64,000 nt of DNA, from assembly GCA_003574785.1 (NCBI GenBank), contig QORU01000022.1:1-64000 (forward strand). The letters are read 5' to 3'. The position numbers and the translations under genes were made by a program. The notes beneath the pieces were generated by a model. That model was not told the origin of the DNA, did no database searches, and saw nothing but the letters and a program-made list of their open reading frames with translations. Numbering within the stretch: position 1 is the stretch's first letter; each line of letters begins with the position of its first letter. Source of the stretch: Taklimakanibacter deserti (GTDB lineage Bacteria; Pseudomonadota; Alphaproteobacteria; Rhizobiales; Aestuariivirgaceae). Positions 7,472-15,800 of the stretch are shown one piece after another.

Positions 7472-8665
7472 GTGATCTATCGGTTTGGTGACTACCAGAT
7501 AGATACGGACTTGTTTGAGCTCAAGCGCGGCGCCGACGTGATCAAAGTCGAGCCGCAGGTATTCGACCTTCTCGTTTATTTGATCTCGCATCGCAATCGC
7601 GTGGTGAGCCAGAGCGAACTTCTGGATTCGATCTGGTCCGGCAAGATTGTCTCGCTCTCGACTGTCGCCAGCCGCATCAACGCGGCCCGCTCGGCGATCG
7701 GCGACAGCGGCGCCGCGCAAAAGCTGATCCGCACCATCCAGCGCAAGGGCTTCCGCTTCGTCGGCGATGTCAGCGAGGCGGGCGCCGCATCGGCGAAGCC
7801 GCAGTCCGCCGATATGGAGGCTGCCACCGGGCAGCAGATCCGCTTCTGCACCACGGTCGATCAGGTGCGCATCGCCTATGCGCTCGCGGGCGAGGGCCGG
7901 CCGATATTGAAGGCGGGAAACTGGCTCAATCATCTCGAATATGACTGGAAGAGTCCGGTCTGGAGCCATCTCCTGAAATGGATGGCATCGGAGCATCAGC
8001 TCATCCGCTATGATGCCCGCGGCAATGGACTGTCCGACTGGAGCGTCACCGACATCTCTTTCGACGCCTATTTGCGGGATCTCGAAAGCGTCGCCGATGC
8101 ATCGGGCGTCGAGCGCTTCGCCCTGTTCGGCATATCGCAAGGAGTGGCCGTGTGCATCGCCTATGCCGCCAAATATCCCGAGCGAGTCAGCCATCTCGTC
8201 CTCTATGGCGGCTTCGCCCGCGGCCGGCGCATTCGCGGCACCCTTGACGACATCGAGCAGGCGGAGGCGTTGATCACCCTGATGCGCACCGGCTGGGGCC
8301 AGGAGAATCCAGCCTTCCGTCAGGTCTTCACTTCCATGTTCCTGCCCGGCGGCACGCCTGAGCAAATGCAATGGTTCAACGACCTGCAGAAGACGACGAC
8401 ATCGCCCAACAATGCGGTCAGGATGCGCTTCGTCTCCGACACGCTCGATGTCAGCAGTCTCTTGGCTGAGGTGAAGGCGCCGACCTTGGTCCTCCACTGC
8501 AAGGACGATGCGGTGCAGCCCTTCTCGGAAGGCATGTTCATTGCCGCCGGCATTCCCGGCGCACGCTTCGTGGCGCTGGAAGGCCGCAATCATCTCATTC
8601 TCGAGACCGATCCCGGCTGGCCGAAATTCCGCGACGAAGTCGGTCGCTTCCTGAGCCAAGGCTGA
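7472..8665 (+). CDS. Winged-helix DNA-binding/alpha-beta hydrolase fusion protein
   Basis: About 397 residues from a GTG at 7472, chosen because the OmpR/PhoB-type winged helix begins immediately (VIYRFGDYQIDTD); an ATG at 7436 is an alternative. Residues 1-100 form the winged helix with VVSQSELLDSIW, the recognition segment STVASRINAARSAIG and IRTIQRKGFRFVG. The rest is an alpha/beta hydrolase with nucleophile elbow GISQG (S222), acid D345/D346 in HCKDD and H374 in GRNH, a complete triad. No receiver domain or transmembrane anchor is present. Hydrolase fusions of this type may sense or degrade a small ester-like ligand and regulate transcription, but the ligand and targets are unknown. It converges on the decarboxylase gene with a 9-bp gap. 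Confidence 0.85.
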   Translation: MIYRFGDYQIDTDLFELKRGADVIKVEPQVFDLLVYLISHRNRVVSQSELLDSIWSGKIVSLSTVASRINAARSAIGDSGAAQKLIRTIQRKGFRFVGDVSEAGAASAKPQSADMEAATGQQIRFCTTVDQVRIAYALAGEGRPILKAGNWLNHLEYDWKSPVWSHLLKWMASEHQLIRYDARGNGLSDWSVTDISFDAYLRDLESVADASGVERFALFGISQGVAVCIAYAAKYPERVSHLVLYGGFARGRRIRGTLDDIEQAEALITLMRTGWGQENPAFRQVFTSMFLPGGTPEQMQWFNDLQKTTTSPNNAVRMRFVSDTLDVSSLLAEVKAPTLVLHCKDDAVQPFSEGMFIAAGIPGARFVALEGRNHLILETDPGWPKFRDEVGRFLSQG

Positions 8666-8674
8666 ATCTTCCGC

Positions 8675-10141
8675 TCAAGACAAGCGTGCGCCGACGCGAC
8701 GGGCCTCCTGCGCGATGAGGTCGAGCACTTCGGCGACGCGATCGGCATGAGTGCGGAAATGCAGGATGCACAGCCGGATCATGAATTTTCCGTCGATCAC
8801 AGTGCTCGAGAGCAGGGCGCGGCCGTGGCCGTTGATGCAATCGAGGAGCTCACGCGTAGCACCCTCTGCCTCGCGGATCGAATCGGACGAATCGCCCTTC
8901 GGGCGGATGCGGAATGCCATGGTGCTGAGCTCGGGACGCCAGGGCACATCCAATAGCGGATCGGCGCTGAGACGCTTGTGCGCATGGGCCGCGAGATCGA
9001 GCTTCTCGTCGAGCTGCTGGCTGAAGGCCGCGACGCCATGGAAATGAAGCGGCAGCCAGGCGCGCAAGCCCCGCATCTCGCGCGTGAGCTCAGGTCCGAG
9101 CTCGGCGAAGTTCGGCAGATATTCGCCGTCGAATGTCTGGGCGCTGCGCATGTCGTGCAAATAGTCGCCCTCGACCTCATTGGCGGCGGCGAGGCGGCTC
9201 GGATCGCGCATGACGAGGGCGCCCGTTCCCATGGGCAGGAACAGGCCCTTGTGCGGATCGAGCGTGATGGAGTGGGCGCGCTCCATCCCTCGCAAGCGCT
9301 GGCGTCCTCTTTCGGTCAAGCGGAACATGCCGCCATAAGCGGCATCGACATGGAGCCAGAGATCCTCGGCCGCGGCGATGGCCGCAAGCTCGGGCAAAGG
9401 ATCGACGGCGCCGGTATTGGTCGTGCCCGCGGTAGCGATGACGAGGAACGGCGTCAAGCCGCGCTGTCGATCTTCGGCGATCGCCTGGGAAAGGGCGTGA
9501 AGGTCGATGGCGAGATCAGGCCCATGCGCCACGATCCTGACCGCGCTGGCCGGAAAGCCGGCGAGCCTTGCGGCCTTGGCCACTGAATGATGCGTCTGCG
9601 CGCTCATATAGAGCACGCCGTCCTGGAAGCGCTCGCCGAGCCTGTCATGGCGCGCGGCAATGATGGCGGAGAAATTGGCCATCGAGCCGCCGGTCAGCAG
9701 CACGCCGCCGGCACCTGGCGGAAGCCCGCAAATGCCGGCCAGCCAGCGCAGAACACTGTCCTCGAGCGCCGTCAGAGCGGGCGATATCAGCGCCATGCCG
9801 ACAAAGCGGTTGGTCACGCGCGCATAGAAATCGGCGAGCGCCGAGACATAGAGGCCGCCCGGCGGCACATAGGCCATGAAGCCGGGAGATCCGGGTTCAA
9901 TGGCATGCGTGATGGCCTTGTCCACCTTGTCGAGCAAGGAAGTGAGATCGCCCGGTTGCTCCGGCGGCGGGGCCAGCATCGCCGTGATGAAGCCTTGAGG
10001 TGCGGCTTCGACCGGCAGGACCGGGCGATCGGCAATGCCTTCGATGAAGGCCAGCGCGCGATCGAGGAATTCTTGTCCAAGGCGGACCATGTCCGCGCGC
10101 TTCGGCTCGAGCGGATAGAAGGAATTGGACTCGTGGATCAT
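8675..10141 (-). CDS. Pyridoxal-phosphate-dependent amino acid decarboxylase (group II)
   Basis: About 488 residues of the group II decarboxylase family (glutamate, aromatic amino acid, tyrosine and 2,4-diaminobutyrate decarboxylases). The PLP-stacking histidine is in QTHHSV (H184/H185), the pyridine-nitrogen acid is D266 in HVDAAYG, and the Schiff-base lysine is K298 in LDPHKG. An ATG at 10141 is preferred to the GTG at 10180 because homology begins soon after. It is the last gene of a minus-strand series with a dipeptide-type ABC transporter, 107 bp after the DppF-like gene, so it probably acts on an amino acid released from an imported compound. The precise amino acid is not determinable. 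Confidence 0.88.
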   Translation of the reverse strand: MIHESNSFYPLEPKRADMVRLGQEFLDRALAFIEGIADRPVLPVEAAPQGFITAMLAPPPEQPGDLTSLLDKVDKAITHAIEPGSPGFMAYVPPGGLYVSALADFYARVTNRFVGMALISPALTALEDSVLRWLAGICGLPPGAGGVLLTGGSMANFSAIIAARHDRLGERFQDGVLYMSAQTHHSVAKAARLAGFPASAVRIVAHGPDLAIDLHALSQAIAEDRQRGLTPFLVIATAGTTNTGAVDPLPELAAIAAAEDLWLHVDAAYGGMFRLTERGRQRLRGMERAHSITLDPHKGLFLPMGTGALVMRDPSRLAAANEVEGDYLHDMRSAQTFDGEYLPNFAELGPELTREMRGLRAWLPLHFHGVAAFSQQLDEKLDLAAHAHKRLSADPLLDVPWRPELSTMAFRIRPKGDSSDSIREAEGATRELLDCINGHGRALLSSTVIDGKFMIRLCILHFRTHADRVAEVLDLIAQEARRVGARLS

Positions 10142-10248
10142 ACGGATGCGGTGTCCGTCTTGGAACAGAAACAGGGCCACCTTGATGACAGAGCCATCGC
10201 CCGAGGTCTTCGCGAGGATCTGGATTTTTCGTCCAGTTTACCTTCATT

Positions 10249-11214
10249 TCATGCCGGATTGTGGCAGGAGAAGCGGTGATCGGCCGCGGCGCGTTGTTCG
10301 GGGGCCTGATCGATGCAAACGGGAAGCCTGAACGCGCAGCGCGGATGGAATTCGCAGCCGGAAGGGCGCTTGATGAGGCTTGGCGTCTCGCCCTCGGCTT
10401 CGATGATCTGCGCCGCCGCATCGGGGTCAGGCTTGAGATTGGCGGAAAGCAATGCTCTCGTATAGCGATGCCGCGGGGATTTGAAGATCGCCGCCGTTCG
10501 CCCCTCCTCGACGATGCGGCCCAGATACATGACCGCCATGCGCGTCGCGACATGGCGAACGACATTGAGATTGTGGGTGATCATCAGGAAGGCCGTGCCG
10601 TATCGCGCCTGCAGGTCATGCATGAGATTGAGGATCTCGCCCTGGATCGAGACATCGAGACCGGCCGTCGGCTCATCGGCGATCACCAGCTTGGGGCGCA
10701 GAGCCAGCGCTCGTGCCACGCTGACGCGCCGCGCCTGGCCGCCCGACAATTGATGCGGATAACGCTCGACGAAATGCTGGGGCAGGCCGACATCGGCAAG
10801 CAAGCGAGCGATCTTTTCCTCGAGCTCGGCGGTTTCGCCGTGGACCTTGAACGGCTCGGCCAGGATCGAGCGCACTTTGAGCCGGGGGCTCAGCGAGCCC
10901 ACCGGGTCCTGGAAGATCATGGCGATGTCGCGCCGCACCTGGCGCAGGCGGGATTCGCTCAGCTTCGAGATGGTCTGACCCGCAAAGGTGATCCGGCCAC
11001 TATGAAGGGGCACGAGCCCGATGATCGAGCGCGCCAGCGTGGTCTTGCCCGAGCCTGATTCACCCACAAGGGCATAAGTCTTCTGGGGTTCGAGCGCGAA
11101 GGACACGCCTGACACAGCCTCGATGAAGCCCGGCTCGCCGGAAAGCTGTGCCGCGATCCGGTTCCCGATGGGAAAGCGGATGCTGACGTCGCTTACTTCG
11201 AGAAGCGGGCTCAT
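10249..11214 (-). CDS. Dipeptide/oligopeptide-type ABC transporter ATP-binding protein (DppF-like)
   Basis: A 321-residue ATPase with Walker [10 protein letters not shown] at residues 51-59, Q-loop MIFQDP, signature LSGGQARRVSVARAL, Walker B LVIADEP and the H-loop MITHN. The C-terminal oligopeptide-transporter extension is present with the cysteine pattern SGCEFHPRCAFRLPVC. It pairs with the DppD-like ATPase, whose stop codon overlaps its ATG by four bases, so translation is coupled. Together they energise uptake through the two adjacent permeases. Substrates of this family range from peptides to sugars and opines. Confidence 0.93.
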   Translation of the reverse strand: MSPLLEVSDVSIRFPIGNRIAAQLSGEPGFIEAVSGVSFALEPQKTYALVGESGSGKTTLARSIIGLVPLHSGRITFAGQTISKLSESRLRQVRRDIAMIFQDPVGSLSPRLKVRSILAEPFKVHGETAELEEKIARLLADVGLPQHFVERYPHQLSGGQARRVSVARALALRPKLVIADEPTAGLDVSIQGEILNLMHDLQARYGTAFLMITHNLNVVRHVATRMAVMYLGRIVEEGRTAAIFKSPRHRYTRALLSANLKPDPDAAAQIIEAEGETPSLIKRPSGCEFHPRCAFRLPVCIDQAPEQRAAADHRFSCHNPA

Positions 11215-12194
11215 GGATTGACGAGCTCGCGCGCCTTGTAGCAGGCGGCGTCATGGCCGGGACGCACCGTCTCGACCGGCGGCCTTACACGGCAGCGCGC
11301 GAAACGGTCAGGGCAGCGCGCCTCGAAGATGCAGCCTTGCGGGAGCCGGACGAGATCCGGCAATTCGCCGCCGATGGTCGGAAGCCTGGGCAGGGGCTCG
11401 AGGACGCGGCCCGGATCGCATTCGAGGAGCTTGCGCGTATAGGGGTGGCGCGGGTCGTGGAAGATGTCGCGCACCGGGCCTTGCTCGACCACCTCGCCCG
11501 CATACATGATGGCGACGCGTTCGCACAATTCGGCGACGGCTCCCAGGTGATGCGAGATGAACAGCACCGAGCAGCCGATATCGCGCTGCAGCTCCCGGAT
11601 GAGGCGGATGACCTGGACCTCGAGCGTCGCATCGAGCGCCGTCGTCGGCTCATCGGCGATGAGCAGATCGGGCTCGGTCAGGAGCGCCATGGCGATGCAG
11701 ATGCGCTGGCGCATGCCGCCCGAGAACTGATGCGGATACTGGTCGAGGCGGCTTCTCGCATCCGGCACGCGCACCTTCTCGAGGAACTCGATGGCGCGCC
11801 GCCGCTTCTGCGCCGTATTGCCGGCCCGCCGGTACTGGATGGCGGTCATTTGCGTGCCGATGCTGAGCACGGGATTGAGCGCCGTCATCGGATCCTGGAA
11901 GATGGTGGTGATGCGTTCGCCGCGCAGCTGCTGGAGCCGGCCTTGCGGCATGCCGACGATCTCCTCGTCGGCGAAACGGATTTGGCCGGTAGGCTTCTCG
12001 GCATTGGCGGGAAGGAGCCCGATGATCGAATTGATGAGCGTCGATTTCCCGCAGCCCGATTCGCCGATGATCCCGACGATCTCACCCTTGCCGACCCCGA
12101 GCGAGACATTGCGCAGCGCCCTGAGCGGGCCGCGCCGCGTGCGGAAGGCGACAGAAAGCCCGGAAATATCGAGAAGCTTGCCGCTCATGCTCAT
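11211..12194 (-). CDS. Dipeptide/oligopeptide-type ABC transporter ATP-binding protein (DppD-like)
   Basis: A 327-residue ATPase with Walker A GESGCGKST, Q-loop TIFQDPMTALNP, signature [15 protein letters not shown], Walker B LLIADEP and switch histidine in LFISHHLG. The C-terminal oligopeptide extension contains a cysteine set (GCIFEARCPDRFARC). It overlaps the DppC-like gene upstream and the DppF-like gene downstream by four bases each. It forms the heterodimeric ATPase of the 10249-15732 transporter. Confidence 0.93.
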   Translation of the reverse strand: MSMSGKLLDISGLSVAFRTRRGPLRALRNVSLGVGKGEIVGIIGESGCGKSTLINSIIGLLPANAEKPTGQIRFADEEIVGMPQGRLQQLRGERITTIFQDPMTALNPVLSIGTQMTAIQYRRAGNTAQKRRRAIEFLEKVRVPDARSRLDQYPHQFSGGMRQRICIAMALLTEPDLLIADEPTTALDATLEVQVIRLIRELQRDIGCSVLFISHHLGAVAELCERVAIMYAGEVVEQGPVRDIFHDPRHPYTRKLLECDPGRVLEPLPRLPTIGGELPDLVRLPQGCIFEARCPDRFARCRVRPPVETVRPGHDAACYKARELVNP

Positions 12195-13075
12195 CCGTCC
12201 TGGCGCAGGCGCGGATCGAGATGATCGCGCAAGGTTTCGCCGAGAAAGGTGAAGCCCAGGGTTGCGATGATGATGGGGAGGCCCCCGGCGATGGCGGGCC
12301 AGGAGCTTTCCCGGATGAAGGCATAGCCGTCATTGAGGATCGAGCCCCAAGAGGGTGTCGGCGGCCTGACGCCCAGCCCCAAGAAGCTCATGCCGGCTTC
12401 GATGGTGATGACCACGGGGATATCCATGGCGACGATGATGACGAGCGGGCCCACGAGATTGGGCATGATATGGGCGGCGAGGATACGCCAGGACCGGGCG
12501 CCGAGACTCTTGGCGGAGAGCACGAATTCCGTCGCCTTGAGCGCCATGGTCTGCGCCCGGACCACACGCGCATAGCTCGGCAGGTTGGCGATCACCACGA
12601 CGAGCACGACGGCGGAGAGGCTGGGCCCGGTCAGCGTCACCAGCGCCAGTGCGAGCATCACGGTCGGGAACGACCGCAGCGAATCGAAGACCAGCAGCAG
12701 GAGCGAATCGAGCCAGCGCGGGCCGTAGCCGGCGATCATGCCGAGCACGAGCCCGCCGATGAAGGAGATGCCGGTGGCGATGAAGGCGACGCCGAGCGCG
12801 ATACGGGCGCCATGGAGGACGCGGGTGAAGAGGTCGCGGCCGAGATGATCGGTGCCGAGGAGATGGGCGAGGCTCGGATCGAGGAAGCGATCGCGCATCG
12901 CGAGCTTGACCGGGCTGTAGCCGGTGAAATCGGCGAAGAGCGCGCCGAGCACGACGAGCGCCACGAGGAAGATGCCGAGCGCGCCCATGGGCTCGCGGAT
13001 GATGCGCATGAAGGTGCTGTCGCGCCAGCGCGCGCCGGCATGGCCGCTGTCGCTGTCAAAGAGCTGATCTGACAC
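12191..13075 (-). CDS. Dipeptide-type ABC transporter permease (DppC-like)
   Basis: About 294 residues from a GTG at 13075, which overlaps the DppB-like stop by 20 bp; an ATG at 13126 would add 17 residues and overlap by 71 bp. It has the DppC pattern: an N-terminal segment and first helix (MGALGIFLVALVVLGALFAD), the HLLGTDHLGRDLFTRVLHG box, and five further hydrophobic segments. The EAA loop is near SLGARSWRILAAHIMPN. It forms the inner-membrane channel with the DppB-like permease. Confidence 0.9.
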   Translation of the reverse strand: MSDQLFDSDSGHAGARWRDSTFMRIIREPMGALGIFLVALVVLGALFADFTGYSPVKLAMRDRFLDPSLAHLLGTDHLGRDLFTRVLHGARIALGVAFIATGISFIGGLVLGMIAGYGPRWLDSLLLLVFDSLRSFPTVMLALALVTLTGPSLSAVVLVVVIANLPSYARVVRAQTMALKATEFVLSAKSLGARSWRILAAHIMPNLVGPLVIIVAMDIPVVITIEAGMSFLGLGVRPPTPSWGSILNDGYAFIRESSWPAIAGGLPIIIATLGFTFLGETLRDHLDPRLRQDG

Positions 13076-14000
13076 GCGGGTCGAGTCCTGCGGCAACGAG
13101 ATCGGCGATAAGGGTCGAAAGCACATAGAAGCCGGTGGTGATCATGACGGCGCCCATCACCACCGGGTAGTTGCGGGTAGCGATCGAATCGAAGATCAGC
13201 TTGCCGACGCCAGGCCTCGCGAAGACGATCTCGGCGAAGACGGCGCTCGAGATCATGTTGCCGACGCCCATGCCGAGGATGACGACGGTCGGGATGATGG
13301 CGATCTTGAGCGCATATTGATAGGTGATCGTCCGCTCGGTAAGGCCGAAGGCGCGGGCCATGCGGATGTGGTTTTCGGAAAGCACTTCGAGCATCGAGGC
13401 GCGCACCATGCGGGCGAGATAGCCGACCCAGCCCAGCCCGACCGCGAGCGAAGGCAGGACGAGGTGATAGAGCTGGTCGAGGGGCGCGCCTCGATCGCCC
13501 GCCCCTATGGTCGGGAACCAGCCGAGCTTCACCGAGAACAGCAGCAGGCTGTAGACGGCGACGACGAAGGCCGGCAGCGCGATCGAGCTCACCGACAGCA
13601 CGCCGACGATGCGGTCGGCAAGCGAGCCCCTGGAGACGGCGGCGAAGCAGCCGAGCGGTATGCCGAGCAAGGCCGACCAGCCGATGCTGGCGGCGATGAG
13701 GGCGAGCGTATAGGGGAGCTGCTCGAGGACGGTGATCAGAACCGAACGGTTGGTGAGCACATCGGTGCCGAGGTCGCCGGTAAGCACGCGGCCGAAGAAG
13801 CGCAGTATCTGGACAATGGCCGGCTGATCGAGACCCATTTGCTGGCGGAAGACCTCGCGCATGGCGGGCGAGGCGAGCGGCCCCAGGAGCACCGCTGCCG
13901 GGTCGCCCGGAATGAACTGGATCATGCTGATGAGCAGGATCAGCGAGATGGCGGTGATGACGACGGCAAGTCCAGTGCGCTTCAGGGCGTAAGAGAGCAT
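13056..14000 (-). CDS. Dipeptide-type ABC transporter permease (DppB-like)
   Basis: A 314-residue permease with six hydrophobic segments, the conserved FIPGDPAA motif after helix 1, and the coupling-helix region ARAFGLTERTITYQYALK. It follows the binding-protein gene after a 175-bp gap filled by GC-rich hairpins that may adjust expression relative to the binding protein. It begins the permease-ATPase part of the operon, with translationally coupled downstream genes. Confidence 0.92.
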   Translation of the reverse strand: MLSYALKRTGLAVVITAISLILLISMIQFIPGDPAAVLLGPLASPAMREVFRQQMGLDQPAIVQILRFFGRVLTGDLGTDVLTNRSVLITVLEQLPYTLALIAASIGWSALLGIPLGCFAAVSRGSLADRIVGVLSVSSIALPAFVVAVYSLLLFSVKLGWFPTIGAGDRGAPLDQLYHLVLPSLAVGLGWVGYLARMVRASMLEVLSENHIRMARAFGLTERTITYQYALKIAIIPTVVILGMGVGNMISSAVFAEIVFARPGVGKLIFDSIATRNYPVVMGAVMITTGFYVLSTLIADLVAAGLDPRVRSAL

Positions 14001-14019
14001 TCGCTATCCTCGCCCTATA

Positions 14020-14170
14020 CCCTCTCCCCCCACGGGGGAGAGGGAGGGGCCCAATGCGGAGCATTGGGAGGGTGAGGCGGAACTGACAGCGATGCATTTC
14101 TGCATTTAGGCAAGTCTCTCTGTCGTTTCCCCCTCACCCTAGCCCTCTCCCCCGCAGGGGGAGAGGGGAT
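14020..14170. repeat. RIME/REP-like palindromic repeat cluster between binding-protein and permease genes
   Basis: Three hairpins are visible. CCCTCTCCCCC/GGGGGAGAGGG has an 11-bp stem and loop CAC at 14020-14044. CCCAATGC/GCATTGGG has loop GGA at 14050-14068. A second 11-bp stem with loop GCA is at 14143-14167. The segment 14127-14170 is identical, over 44 bases, to 63545-63588. Such elements in rhizobia are non-coding intergenic mosaics. Confidence 0.85.
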
Positions 14171-14175
14171 TATCG

Positions 14176-15732
14176 TCACGCACTCGCCTTGAAGGAGTGG
14201 AAGATCGGATTGCCATTGGGCATGAGCGAAGGTGCGATCTTCTCGCTGTAGCCGACACCGACCGCGCCATGGGTCAGGAACACATAGGCGCCGCCTTCCT
14301 CCATAAGATCCTGCATGCGGATATACATCTCGGCCCGCTTCTTCTCATCGAGCTCGATCTTGGCCTTCTTGTTGAGCTCGCCGAATTCCGGGCTGTTCCA
14401 GCGCTCCCAGTTCCACACGCCGATCTGCTCCGGCGTGAACCAGTCGGTGGCGAAGGAGGGATCCGGCTGCATCGAGAAGCGGCTGATGATCAGCTGCAGC
14501 TTCTTCCAGGAATCGCCCGATTTCTGGTCGCCGAGGCTCCAGAAGGTACCTGAATCATGCTGCTGGATCGTCGCCGTGATGCCGAGCTCGGCGAGATTGG
14601 CCTGCACAGCCTGGGCGGCGCTGACAAATTCGGTGGTGTTCAATACCGAGAGCGTGCATTCGAATTCGCCCACGCCCGCTTTCTTGAGAAGCTCGCGCGC
14701 CGCATCGGGATTGTAGCTGTAGAGGGTCTTCTCGCGATGGCCGATGAGGCCAGGTGCTATGATGCCGGTTGCCGGTTCCGCCGCCCCGAAATAGGCGGCC
14801 TCGAGCACGCTCGGCACATCCACCGCCTGCTGGATGGCGCGCCTGACCTCGAGCTTGTCGAAGGGCGGCGACTCGACATTCATGCCGAGCCACACATAGG
14901 CGAGCGAAGGCTTGACCACGAGCTTGCCGCCTTTGGGCGGCGTCTGGCGGTAGCGCGGGATAGAGCTCTCGGCGATCCAGGTATAATCGAGATCGCCCGC
15001 TTCGAGCCCGAGCTCGGCGGTCTTTTCGTCCTCGATCGGAATGACATGGATCTCGTCGAAATAGGGCGCCTCGCCCTTCCAGTCGGGATTGCGCGCCAGA
15101 ACGACCTTCTGCTTGGGCTGCCATTCTTTCAAGAGGTAGCGCCCGCATTGCGCGGGCGGCTTGGTGTCGAAACGCCCGCCCGCCGCCTCGACCGCCTTGC
15201 GCGAGACGATGTTTCCCGAGCCGAAGACGAGACCGACATACCATAGAGGCGGGAAGGGCGCCTTGAGCACGATGGTGCCGGATTTCTCGTCCTTCACCTC
15301 GACATGGTCGAGCGCTTCCCAATCGCCCTTGTAAGGCGAATCGATCTTGGGATCGATCATGCGCTCGAAGGAAAATTTGACGTCATCCGCCGTGACCGGC
15401 CCATGGCCGTCGCTCCAGGTGAGGCCGTCCACGAGCGTGAATTCGATATGGGTCGGATCGACCTGCTCGAGACGTGAGGCGGCATCCTTCTTCCACTGCC
15501 AGGTGTCGCCCGGCGTCATGCTGGCGAGACCGATGAAAATGTTGCGCATGATATCGTCTTCCGGCGCCGCCTTGCGGAAGGCAGGGTCCAGACTCTGGAT
15601 ATCGGAATAGGACCTGACGCGCAGGATCTTGCCGTCCGCCGACAAGGCGGCCTTCTGATAGAAGGCCGGTGAAAGACCCGCCGCTGCCATGGCGGCGAGA
15701 ATCTGGCGTCGGTTGAGACTGTGCCCACTCAT
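14176..15732 (-). CDS. ABC transporter substrate-binding protein, family 5 (DppA-like)
   Basis: A 518-residue periplasmic binding protein of the peptide/nickel class. The N-terminus MSGHSLNRRQILAAMAAAGL carries a twin-arginine-type signal. Typical family-5 features follow: LRVRSYSDIQSLDPAF, the DGLTWSDGHGPVTADDVKFSFERM box and the GRYLLKEW region. It captures the substrate for the downstream permeases and ATPases. A CocE/NonD hydrolase lies 68 bp upstream in the same operon. Family-5 proteins bind peptides, opines, sugars or amides, so the ligand is open. Confidence 0.93.
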   Translation of the reverse strand: MSGHSLNRRQILAAMAAAGLSPAFYQKAALSADGKILRVRSYSDIQSLDPAFRKAAPEDDIMRNIFIGLASMTPGDTWQWKKDAASRLEQVDPTHIEFTLVDGLTWSDGHGPVTADDVKFSFERMIDPKIDSPYKGDWEALDHVEVKDEKSGTIVLKAPFPPLWYVGLVFGSGNIVSRKAVEAAGGRFDTKPPAQCGRYLLKEWQPKQKVVLARNPDWKGEAPYFDEIHVIPIEDEKTAELGLEAGDLDYTWIAESSIPRYRQTPPKGGKLVVKPSLAYVWLGMNVESPPFDKLEVRRAIQQAVDVPSVLEAAYFGAAEPATGIIAPGLIGHREKTLYSYNPDAARELLKKAGVGEFECTLSVLNTTEFVSAAQAVQANLAELGITATIQQHDSGTFWSLGDQKSGDSWKKLQLIISRFSMQPDPSFATDWFTPEQIGVWNWERWNSPEFGELNKKAKIELDEKKRAEMYIRMQDLMEEGGAYVFLTHGAVGVGYSEKIAPSLMPNGNPIFHSFKASA

Positions 15733-15800
15733 GAACCGCTCCCTGTTTGCTTATGCAAAGGGACAGCATGCGCCAATTGCGGCGAGCTTGGCAACCCGGT

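Noticed and set aside
12221..13072. Plus-strand frame over the DppC-like gene
   Set aside because: Acidic low-complexity antisense translation of a membrane protein gene.
14020..14170. Rho-independent terminator after the DppA-like gene
   Set aside because: Strong stems are present but no T-run follows and the operon continues; copies elsewhere mark it as an intergenic repeat.
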